Shown here piece by piece: positions 1-5,769 of a DNA stretch of 7,596 nucleotides. Position numbers and translations under genes: made by a program. The DNA comes from an uncultured Treponema sp. (GTDB lineage Bacteria > Spirochaetota > Spirochaetia > Treponematales > Treponemataceae). The number at the start of each line of letters is the position of its first letter. Positions within the stretch are counted from its first letter, which is position 1. The notes beneath the pieces were generated by a model. That model was not told where the DNA came from, ran no database searches, and saw nothing but the letters and a program-made list of their open reading frames with translations. The stretch covers positions 1-7,596 of the forward strand of contig CAMNHD010000064.1 of NCBI GenBank assembly GCA_946538875.1, written 5' to 3'.

Positions 1-681
1 AATGGAATCAAGCCCCTGGAGTTCCCGGTAATAGTTCAGTTTGGTGACAAGCCAGTCAGGTATGTCATCCATTATTCCAGGAACCCATTCCCAGTCCACA
101 AGATTTTTAGAGCGCTTGCCCTGAAAGTGGTGCCCGCCGGAAGTGTAGCTGTCATGCGCATTTCCGTAAGAGGCGTCAGTTCCGAACATGTAGTAGTAAC
201 CGTCAGTCCATCTGAACACCGTGGGGTCATGTGTGTTGGCAAGATTCCACTTGTCCCTGCTTGCAAAACTGGAAAACGAAACGTAATTGTCATTATAGTC
301 CGGTCCCACAAAGGAGTCCACGGCAACGACTTTTACAGTGTATTCCTTTTCCACAGTCTTGTAAGTGACCTTCATCTTGTATGAACCCAATTCGGCAGGC
401 ATCTTGGTTACGCCGCTCTCATAAGTTTTTCCGCCCATAGTGAAAGTGCATTCACCCAGGGAAACATCTTTCTCGCTCTGGTCAGAATAAACAGCCATCA
501 CCTTAAGTCCGTCAGTGCTGAAAACATCCTGCGGAAAATATGAAGTCTTCGCACTGCCGGTCTTTACTTTTATCTTTGTCAGAGACACTCCAGCACCACC
601 CGTTGCGCTGTGCGGGCAGGCTGTCAGCAGCAGTAGAAAAAGGGAGAGCGCCATGGTGGACAGCAGCAGATTTTTTTTCAT
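1..681 (-). CDS. GH43 family lipoprotein, probable arabinan-degrading glycosidase (5' part only)
   Basis: This minus-strand frame is open from an ATG at 681-679 to the left edge, giving 227 residues; the 3' end lies outside the window. A GGAGG Shine-Dalgarno sits 5 nt before the ATG. Residues 1-22 form a lipoprotein signal peptide: MKKN, a Leu-rich core, then lipobox L19-T20-A21-C22, so the mature protein should be lipid-anchored at Cys22. Residues about 33-121 (LTKIKVKTG, then a D-G-L-K-V-x-A-x-Y-S-D segment, then YTVKVVAVD) resemble a bacterial Ig-like (Big_3/Big_4-type) module. Residues about 131-227 begin a glycoside hydrolase family 43 five-bladed propeller: WNLANTHDPTVFRW, DGYYYMFGTDASYGNAH, FQGKRSKNLVDWEWV. 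Asp152 in HDPT is the expected catalytic base; the general acid Glu lies beyond the edge. WNLAN-HDP followed by TDASYGNAH is the style I associate with arabinan endo-1,5-alpha-L-arabinosidases, so a role in pectic arabinan breakdown at the cell surface is inferred. Beta-xylosidase or another arabinofuranosidase remains possible. Confidence 0.86.
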   Translation of the reverse strand, partial: MKKNLLLSTMALSLFLLLLTACPHSATGGAGVSLTKIKVKTGSAKTSYFPQDVFSTDGLKVMAVYSDQSEKDVSLGECTFTMGGKTYESGVTKMPAELGSYKMKVTYKTVEKEYTVKVVAVDSFVGPDYNDNYVSFSSFASRDKWNLANTHDPTVFRWTDGYYYMFGTDASYGNAHDSYTSGGHHFQGKRSKNLVDWEWVPGIMDDIPDWLVTKLNYYRELQGLDSI

Positions 682-721
682 TTGTTCCTCCATAAAATGC
701 AAAAATGCTGTTCAAAAAATG

Positions 722-755
722 TATTTATCAATTTATATTGATATTTATCAATATA
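722..755. promoter_or_regulatory. Clustered TATCAAT/ATTGATA half-sites, candidate operator of the GH43 gene
   Basis: Three copies of a 7-bp half-site alternate in orientation: TATCAAT (726-732), ATTGATA (737-743) and TATCAAT (746-752). The right pair extends to a perfect 10-bp inverted repeat (734-743 and 746-755) with a 2-bp spacer. The outer two copies lie inside an 11-bp direct repeat, TATTTATCAAT (722-732 and 742-752), exactly 20 bp apart, about two helical turns. The block runs from the last base of the predicted GH43 -10 box across the predicted start site. That is where a repressor would bind, so an operator is inferred; no regulator is identified. The DNA is AT-rich, so chance contributes to such matches. 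Confidence 0.45.
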
Positions 756-783
756 TTATCTCATTGAACATCTGACCTGTCAA
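755..783 (-). promoter_or_regulatory. Sigma-70-type promoter for the GH43 lipoprotein gene
   Basis: Read on the minus strand, there is a perfect -35 hexamer TTGACA (783-778), a 17-bp spacer (777-761) and a -10 hexamer GATAAT (760-755, five of six matches to TATAAT). Transcription would start near 748, giving a leader of about 66 nt before the ATG at 681. This is the best promoter match in the intergenic region and points the right way. The start site is predicted, not observed. Confidence 0.7.
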
Positions 784-812
784 GTTTTTTTCTTGTTTCA
801 AGGATATAAATC

Positions 813-850
813 AACTATTGCCGATAGATTCCTTATATCAGGCAATTGTT
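813..850. repeat. Imperfect inverted repeat (hairpin) in the divergent intergenic region
   Basis: The left arm is AAC-T-ATTGCC-GATA (813-826) and the right arm is TATC-A-GGCAAT-T-GTT (836-850), around a 9-nt loop. Pairing is interrupted by one T:T mismatch (816/847) and one bulged A (840). A second 7-bp inverted pair, GATATAA (803-809) and TTATATC (833-839), would compete with it. Neither side is followed directly by a clean U-run, so it does not look like a terminator. It could be a protein-binding site between the two divergent promoters, or chance. Confidence 0.35.
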
Positions 851-901
851 TTGTTAAATATAATTTTTTTCCCCGAATTTATTTTTTTTCTATAAAAACT
901 G

Positions 902-910
902 TGATATACT
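902..910 (+). promoter_or_regulatory. Probable extended -10 promoter for the chemoreceptor gene
   Basis: TG-A-TATACT at 902-910 is an extended -10 element (hexamer TATACT at 905-910, five of six matches). The expected -35 position is only a T-run (882-889), so recognition would rest on the extended -10 and AT-rich upstream DNA. A start near 917 would give a leader of about 65 nt before the ATG at 982. A perfect TATAAT also occurs at 859-864, without a -35 or an upstream TG, and is the main alternative. Position 820-827 carries GCCGATAG, close to the sigma-28 -10 consensus, but no correctly spaced TAAA-type -35 accompanies it. Confidence 0.42.
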
Positions 911-981
911 TTTGAGAGCAACTTGGAATGAGCCTTAAATATACTTAGGGTAGTCCAACCCAAAATTGTGGAGACAAATTA

Positions 982-3054
982 ATGGTTAAAAAGAAGACTA
1001 AAATCATCGCTGCCATTGTTGTGGCTATTATAGTTATCGGAGCCGTATTTGCCATCGTCAATGGAGAGGCAAAGCGCAACTTTACAAAAGATGCCAAGGA
1101 GAGCATGCGCCGGCACGTTGAAATCAAGACCCTTGAATTCAATTCCAGCATGAACAGTCAGCTGGTGCTTGTCCGCCAGATGATGAAATCGCCCTCTATA
1201 GTCGAATACATGATTGACCCAGACAACCCGCTTGTAAAGGCAAACGCCTTCCGTGAATTCAGGGCTTATTCCGACTCCTTCCTCAGCAAAAGCGTCTTCT
1301 GGATTTCCAAGGCGAACATGGAATTCTGGAGCGGCATGGAATTTTCCTATGTAGTAGACCCCAACCTGCCTTCGGAATACTGGTTCAACATGACACTCTA
1401 CGAAACAGAGGAATATAACTTCAACATCAACTACAACCCTAAGCTGGGAACCACAATGCTGTGGCTCAACGCTGTTGTGCGTGACAGCAAGCGCGAACCG
1501 GTGGGCATGGTTGGTACGGGAGTTCCTCTCACCGACTTTATACGCACCATGTACAACGGTCTGGACAAAGAAGTGGAGATGTACCTGTACAATGATTCCC
1601 TGGAGATAACCGGTGCCGCTGACGAAAGCATCCTCAAGGACAAGCTGAATGTCACCGACAGGCTTCCGCAGCTGAAGAACTTTGACAATGTGCCCAAGTC
1701 CCTGACCCACGTCACCAAGCTGGACGGAGAATACGTGCTTGCGCCGATAGATCTCGTCAACTGGCACATGGTCCTTTTCATTCCTTATACCCAGAAACAG
1801 TTCGCAAAAAATGCAGTGCGTCCGCTCCTCATCTCGTTCCTAGTGATAATCGTGATTGCCCTGCTTTCGTTTACAATCGTAAACATAATAAACCAGATGA
1901 CAGTTCTCCGCGATGCAGTTGACGAACTTTCCTCGGGCAATGCAGACCTTACCAAACGCGTAAAGCTTCCGTCAAAGTCCCTGTTCAAGATTTTTGACAG
2001 TCTCGTGGACAGCCTCAACGCCTTTATCCAGAAGCTCCAGGGAATTGTCACGGAGGTAAAGAATGCACGCAACGAACTTGACCGGACCGGTCAGGCATTC
2101 AAGGAATGCACACTGGACACCACAAGCGCAATCACCCAGATAAGCGGCGTCATCAGCAATATGGAAAAAAGCATCTCCGAGCAGACCTCAAGTGTTGAAG
2201 GCACGGCGGGTACTGTCGGAGAAATCAGCGCCAACATCAACTCGCTCGGCAATATGATTTTGACTCAGACCAACAGTGTGAGCCAGGCTTCATCCGCAGT
2301 CGTGGAGATGGTCGGAAACATCGACAGCGTGAACTCTTCTGTCACACAGCTTTCCAAGGCGTTCACCGGACTTCAGGACAAGACCCAGAACGGCGTAAAA
2401 AAGCAGGAAGATGTAAACAACAGGATTCTTAAGATTCAGGAGCAGTCCAAGATGCTTCAGGATGCAAACAAGATTATTTCTTCCATCGCAAGCCAGACAA
2501 ACCTTCTTGCCATGAATGCCGCTATCGAGGCAGCACATGCGGGCGAAGCAGGAAAGGGATTCTCTGTTGTTGCCGACGAAATCAGGAAGCTGTCAGAAAA
2601 CTCCTCCGCACAGTCAAAGACAATCGGAAACCAGCTGAAGACCATTCAGTCGGCGGTCACGGAAATCGTTACGGTTTCACAGGAGTCACGCAACATGCTG
2701 AACTCTCTTTCCAGCGACATCAGCGCAACAAACACCCTGGTGGAGGAAATCACTTCCGCAATGCAGGAGCAGAAGAACGGTTCACAGCAGATCAATGAGT
2801 CACTGGGTATCCTGAACGACAACTCCAACGAAGTCAAATCTGCTTCACAGGAAATGGAAACAGGCAACAATGCCGTAATCAGTGAAATCACACATCTTAA
2901 GGAAGCCACACGCACTATGCAGAGCGGAATGGCCGACATGTCAGTAGGAGCAACAACCATCACACGCACAGGTCAAAAACTTTCCGACCTTGCCCAGAAG
3001 ATGGACGCATCAATCAACAACATCGGCGCGCAGCTTGACCAGTTCAAGGTGTGA
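982..3054 (+). CDS. Methyl-accepting chemotaxis protein with a periplasmic Cache sensor
   Basis: This 690-residue transmembrane chemoreceptor would sense an extracytoplasmic ligand and control CheA through CheW. The ATG at 982 follows GGAGA (970-974). Domains in order: TM1 at residues about 7-27; an extracytoplasmic region, about 28-278, with the double-Cache (dCache_1) look; TM2 at about 281-302; HAMP at about 302-355; then a long helical signalling domain to the C-terminus. In the Cache region, [21 protein letters not shown] falls near 155-175 and a membrane-proximal module ends in [13 protein letters not shown] near 258-270. The signalling hairpin tip is unmistakable at about 505-541: [18 protein letters not shown], then [18 protein letters not shown]. 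The protein ends in QLDQFKV, with no NWETF-type CheR/CheB docking pentapeptide. Arms of roughly 160-170 residues on each side of the tip suggest a long heptad class (inference). The ligand cannot be told from sequence. A strong terminator follows the stop, and no che gene adjoins, so this is a stand-alone receptor. Confidence 0.96.
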   Translation: MVKKKTKIIAAIVVAIIVIGAVFAIVNGEAKRNFTKDAKESMRRHVEIKTLEFNSSMNSQLVLVRQMMKSPSIVEYMIDPDNPLVKANAFREFRAYSDSFLSKSVFWISKANMEFWSGMEFSYVVDPNLPSEYWFNMTLYETEEYNFNINYNPKLGTTMLWLNAVVRDSKREPVGMVGTGVPLTDFIRTMYNGLDKEVEMYLYNDSLEITGAADESILKDKLNVTDRLPQLKNFDNVPKSLTHVTKLDGEYVLAPIDLVNWHMVLFIPYTQKQFAKNAVRPLLISFLVIIVIALLSFTIVNIINQMTVLRDAVDELSSGNADLTKRVKLPSKSLFKIFDSLVDSLNAFIQKLQGIVTEVKNARNELDRTGQAFKECTLDTTSAITQISGVISNMEKSISEQTSSVEGTAGTVGEISANINSLGNMILTQTNSVSQASSAVVEMVGNIDSVNSSVTQLSKAFTGLQDKTQNGVKKQEDVNNRILKIQEQSKMLQDANKIISSIASQTNLLAMNAAIEAAHAGEAGKGFSVVADEIRKLSENSSAQSKTIGNQLKTIQSAVTEIVTVSQESRNMLNSLSSDISATNTLVEEITSAMQEQKNGSQQINESLGILNDNSNEVKSASQEMETGNNAVISEITHLKEATRTMQSGMADMSVGATTITRTGQKLSDLAQKMDASINNIGAQLDQFKV

Positions 3055-3069
3055 TTTTCACCTGTATAC

Positions 3070-3131
3070 AAAAAAGCCCCGGTCAGCGGTTTGATTCCAT
3101 TGGATTCAGTTCCGCTGACCGGGGCTTTTTT
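3070..3131. terminator. Bidirectional intrinsic terminator between the convergent chemoreceptor and thrA genes
   Basis: A perfect 14-bp GC-rich stem pairs GCCCCGGTCAGCGG (3076-3089) with its complement (3112-3125) around a 22-nt loop. It is flanked by A6 (3070-3075) on the left and T8 (3126-3133) on the right, which can extend the stem to 20 bp and give a U-tract in both directions. It starts 16 nt after the chemoreceptor stop and lies 39 nt beyond the thrA stop, so it should end both transcripts. A smaller imperfect hairpin (GCCGG-CAGAC at 3136-3145 with GTCTG at 3147-3151 and CCGGC at 3156-3160) lies on the thrA side and lacks its own U-run in the thrA direction. Confidence 0.94.
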
Positions 3132-3169
3132 TTCTGCCGGCAGACTGTCTGTCCACCGGCGCCTAAATC

Positions 3170-5668
3170 TTAGAAGCTTGTCACGTTCCAGCTGACGGTA
3201 CGCAAAATATCACCAAAGACACCAGCTGCGGTAACACCCGCACCGGCACCGTAACCGCGTACTGTAAGCGGAATCGGATTGTAACGGGCTGTAGTGAACA
3301 CGAATGCGTTTTCACCGCCGCGTACTCCGTAAAGCGGATCATCCTGTCCTACTTCAAGCATACCGACGCTGACCTTTCCGTCCCTGATGCTTGCACCCAT
3401 GCGAAGAACCTTGCCTTCCTTCTTGAGTTCAGCCATCTTTGCACCAAAGTAGTCATCAAGTTCAGGAAGTTTTGCCATGAATTCATCCACAGTTCCTTCC
3501 AGAGAGAAATCCTTGGGGAAGATAGAATTCATCTGTATGTCCTCAAGTTCAATCTCCATACCAGACTCACGGGCAATGATAAGAGCCTTGCGGGCAACAT
3601 CAGTTCCCTTAAGGTCATCGCGCGGATCCGGCTCTGTATAGCGCAGATTCTTTGCCTCTATGACCGCCTCGCTGAATTTCTTGCCTTCGTCCAGCTTGCC
3701 AAAGATGTAGCTCAGGCTTCCGCTCATAATACCGTTGAATGCAGTCAGGCGGTCGCCGCTCTTGAACAGATTCTGCAGAGTGTCGATTATTGGAAGACCG
3801 GCACCAACGTTTGTCTCGTACAGGAAACGCACATGCATCTCGTTTGCAGTACGGCGCAGTTTGTGGTAAAAGTCCATGCTCATGGAATTGGCACGCTTGT
3901 TCGGAGTGGCAATGTTCATGCCAGCCTTGAGGATATCAATGTAGCGCTCAGGCAGATCGTAACTTGCTGTACAGTCCACAAATATAGGGTTGAGCGGTTT
4001 TGTCTCGCGCACAAAGTCAAGGATTTTGTCAAGGTTTGTCTTTTCTCCCCTCTCCTTTACCTGGTCACGCCATCCCTCAAGCTTGATTCCGTCGGCATCA
4101 AAAATCATACCGTCAATATTGGCGATTGCCATAACGCGGATGTCTATGCCCTGTTCAAGCAGAGCCTTCTGCTGCTCGCCAATCTGGTCAAGCATTGTTC
4201 CGCCGATTGTACCGGCACCAAAGGCGTAAACCTGGATTGACTGCCTTGTGTTGAAGAAGAACTGGTGCACCACACGGACTGCCATGTCACCGTCTGCCGC
4301 ATTGATTACGGCAGAGATAGAGCGCTCGGCGGAGCCCTGTGCAATAGCCAGAATGTTTATGTCACGGCTTGCAAGGGAATCAAAGAAGGTTCCTGCAACT
4401 CCGCGCTTTGCCTTCATACCGTCACCGATGATGGAAACAATGGCACAGTCCTCGCGCACCTCAATCGGGTTGACAATCTTGCTGCTGATTTCAAGTGCAA
4501 ATTCATTCTTGAGCACATCCTGAACTGCATTGGCGTAATTCTTGCGGACACAGAATGACAGTGTATACTCAGAAGAAGACTGGGTAATAAGAAGCACAGA
4601 AATACCGGCATTGCTTACAGCGGCAAAAATACGCGCAGCCATACCCTTGCGTCCCTTCATTCCGGAGCCGCTCACGCTTATCATTGCGCAGTCCTTCAGG
4701 CAAGAGATTCCACGGACAGGGCCTGAGTTCTTTTCGGTTTCAAAAGGTCCACGGCCGATACATGTACCACGGGCCGACGGATTGTGTGAGTTAAGACTCC
4801 ATGCCTCTATATTCTTTGATGCAAGAGGAGTAAGTGTCTTTGGATGCAGAACCTTGCTGCCAAAGAAAGAAAGCTCCATGGCTTCCTCATAGCTCATGTC
4901 CTTTACAAGAACAGCATCCTTCACCACACGCGGGTCAGCTGTGTAGATACCGTCAACGTCCGTCCAGAACTCAACCTTCTTTGCACCGAGCGAATAGCCC
5001 ACAACCGCAGCAGAAAAGTCACTTCCGTTGCGTCCCATCAGTCCCATTACAGGAGCGGCACCAGTTCCCTTTATCCAAGAGCAGATGAAGCCCGGGAACA
5101 AAAGGATGCGCGGCTGCTGGGAACCGGCATTGTCACGGTAAGGGGCAAATGCTTCGGCACAGCGGGCATAATCAACATCACCCTCTTTCTGGTTGCCGGT
5201 AGTAAAGATGAATTTCCGCGAATCAAGAGTAACGACACTCTGCTTTTTTGCCAGGAGCACAGCCTCGACAATTGGAGCGCTGAGCATTTCTCCTGTACCC
5301 ATGATGCGGCAATGAACAGAGTCAGGACACTCACCGAATGTTGAAAGACCGGTAAGAAGTTTGTCCAGGCGCCTCATCTGATGCTCAAGCTTTTCCTTTA
5401 CTGGTGCAAAGTCGAATTCCGGAAGGGAAGACTTTATCTCAGAGCAGATTTCTTCGTGAATGGTCCTCATTTGGCTTACGTAAGGTTCGGCGCTTCCCCC
5501 GGCAACACATCCGTCAATAGCTTCCTGCAGTTTGTTGGAGACGCCAGCCACAGCGCTCACCACTACAGAAATACGGTCCTGTGCAGCACGGCCAATCATA
5601 ATGTCCACGCTATCCAAAATACGTCTTGCAGAACCCATAGATGTTCCGCCGAATTTAAGTGTAAGCAT
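3170..5668 (-). CDS. thrA: Bifunctional aspartokinase / homoserine dehydrogenase
   Basis: This cytoplasmic fused enzyme catalyses two steps of the aspartate pathway: ATP-dependent phosphorylation of aspartate, and reduction of aspartate semialdehyde to homoserine, feeding threonine and methionine synthesis. It has 832 residues, against 820 for E. coli ThrA, and is collinear with it throughout. The aspartokinase domain (about 1-300) shows KFGGTS (5-10), GRNGSDFSAA (212-221), WTDVDGIYTADPR (235-247) and SFFGSKVLHP (267-276). Two ACT regulatory domains (about 320-470) carry SVSGSGMKG, LLITQSSSEY with Gln363, and AIAQGSAERS with Gln444. The homoserine dehydrogenase domain (about 478-832) has the nucleotide fold GAGTIGG (484-490), ATPNKRAN (587-594), TNVGAGLPII (619-628), GSLSYIFGKLDEG (650-662) and YTEPDPRDD (677-685). 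The catalytic Asp690 and Lys694 pair lies in DVARK. The ATG is preceded by AAGAGGA with a 5-nt spacer, and KFGGTS begins at residue 5, which fixes the start. Both ACT glutamines tied to threonine inhibition in the plant homologue are present, so threonine feedback is likely. The M16 peptidase gene lies 101 bp upstream on the same strand; no thrB or thrC adjoins. Confidence 0.97.
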   Translation of the reverse strand: MLTLKFGGTSMGSARRILDSVDIMIGRAAQDRISVVVSAVAGVSNKLQEAIDGCVAGGSAEPYVSQMRTIHEEICSEIKSSLPEFDFAPVKEKLEHQMRRLDKLLTGLSTFGECPDSVHCRIMGTGEMLSAPIVEAVLLAKKQSVVTLDSRKFIFTTGNQKEGDVDYARCAEAFAPYRDNAGSQQPRILLFPGFICSWIKGTGAAPVMGLMGRNGSDFSAAVVGYSLGAKKVEFWTDVDGIYTADPRVVKDAVLVKDMSYEEAMELSFFGSKVLHPKTLTPLASKNIEAWSLNSHNPSARGTCIGRGPFETEKNSGPVRGISCLKDCAMISVSGSGMKGRKGMAARIFAAVSNAGISVLLITQSSSEYTLSFCVRKNYANAVQDVLKNEFALEISSKIVNPIEVREDCAIVSIIGDGMKAKRGVAGTFFDSLASRDINILAIAQGSAERSISAVINAADGDMAVRVVHQFFFNTRQSIQVYAFGAGTIGGTMLDQIGEQQKALLEQGIDIRVMAIANIDGMIFDADGIKLEGWRDQVKERGEKTNLDKILDFVRETKPLNPIFVDCTASYDLPERYIDILKAGMNIATPNKRANSMSMDFYHKLRRTANEMHVRFLYETNVGAGLPIIDTLQNLFKSGDRLTAFNGIMSGSLSYIFGKLDEGKKFSEAVIEAKNLRYTEPDPRDDLKGTDVARKALIIARESGMEIELEDIQMNSIFPKDFSLEGTVDEFMAKLPELDDYFGAKMAELKKEGKVLRMGASIRDGKVSVGMLEVGQDDPLYGVRGGENAFVFTTARYNPIPLTVRGYGAGAGVTAAGVFGDILRTVSWNVTSF

Positions 5669-5699
5669 ATCAATCCTCTTAAATTAAATGAGTTGCAAA

Positions 5700-5728
5700 A
5701 GTTTATCATAAAACAGCAATAAATTCAA
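5700..5728 (-). promoter_or_regulatory. Possible thrA promoter
   Basis: On the minus strand, TTGAAT (5728-5723) is followed after 17 bp by TAAACT (5705-5700), which is preceded by TGA as an extended -10. Each hexamer matches consensus at four of six positions. A start near 5693 would give a leader of about 25 nt. No convincing intrinsic terminator separates the upstream peptidase gene from thrA, so read-through from that gene is a real alternative or addition. Confidence 0.4.
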
Positions 5729-5730
5729 CA

Positions 5731-5760
5731 GTGCAGAACATAAGCCGTGCAGAACATAAG
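5731..5760. repeat. Tandem direct repeat, two copies of a 14-bp unit at 16-bp period, upstream of thrA
   Basis: GTGCAGAACATAAG occurs at 5731-5744 and again, identically, at 5747-5760, separated by CC. The block ends 2 bp upstream of the proposed thrA -35 hexamer and begins 9 bp downstream of the peptidase stop codon in the transcription direction. The repetition is directly visible. A role as paired activator or repressor sites is an inference; a simple local duplication is equally possible. Confidence 0.9.
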
Positions 5761-5769
5761 TACGCGAGC

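Larger units (their letters stand above)
682..981. other. Divergent intergenic region between the GH43 lipoprotein and chemoreceptor genes
   Basis: These 300 bases are strikingly AT-rich compared with the flanking genes, with several T-runs (for example 864-870 and 882-889). They hold the two gene starts' control elements, listed separately: the GH43 promoter, the half-site cluster, the hairpin and the receptor promoter. I see no convincing small ORF with a ribosome binding site, no tRNA and no riboswitch-like structure. Confidence 0.7.

Noticed and set aside
127..775. Short plus-strand frames at 127-384 and 515-775.
   Set aside because: They lie opposite the GH43 lipoprotein, whose minus-strand translation shows a signal peptide, a lipobox and GH43 motifs. 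The second also runs into AT-rich promoter DNA.
820..827. GCCGATAG as a sigma-28 promoter for the chemoreceptor.
   Set aside because: The matching -35 (TAAA-type) is absent at the required spacing; the nearest TAAA (807-810) is too close. Kept only as a low-interest finding within the hairpin.
946..964. Small GGGT/ACCC hairpin (948-951 with 958-961) in the chemoreceptor leader.
   Set aside because: A 4-bp stem with a 6-nt loop is too weak to call a regulatory RNA element.
979..1767. A 262-codon open frame on the minus strand, antisense to the chemoreceptor.
   Set aside because: It lies wholly opposite the N-terminal half of a clear chemoreceptor gene, its translation resembles no family, and no ribosome site supports it. 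It is a shadow of the coding frame.
3136..3160. Secondary hairpin just beyond the thrA stop as an independent terminator.
   Set aside because: The stem is interrupted by a 4-nt bulge and, in the thrA direction, is followed by A residues rather than a U-run. The strong stem at 3076-3125 does the job.
3833..5344. Several plus-strand open frames of 79-166 codons opposite thrA.
   Set aside because: All fall inside the fully conserved thrA coding region on the other strand, and their translations have no recognisable domains. They are frame shadows.
5720..5760. Possible attenuator leader peptides upstream of thrA: the repeat contains ATG codons on the minus strand opening frames of about 10 codons (MFCTAYVLHC and MFCTVEFIAVL).
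   Set aside because: No Shine-Dalgarno precedes them, they are not rich in Thr, Ile or Met, and no terminator/antiterminator pair follows.
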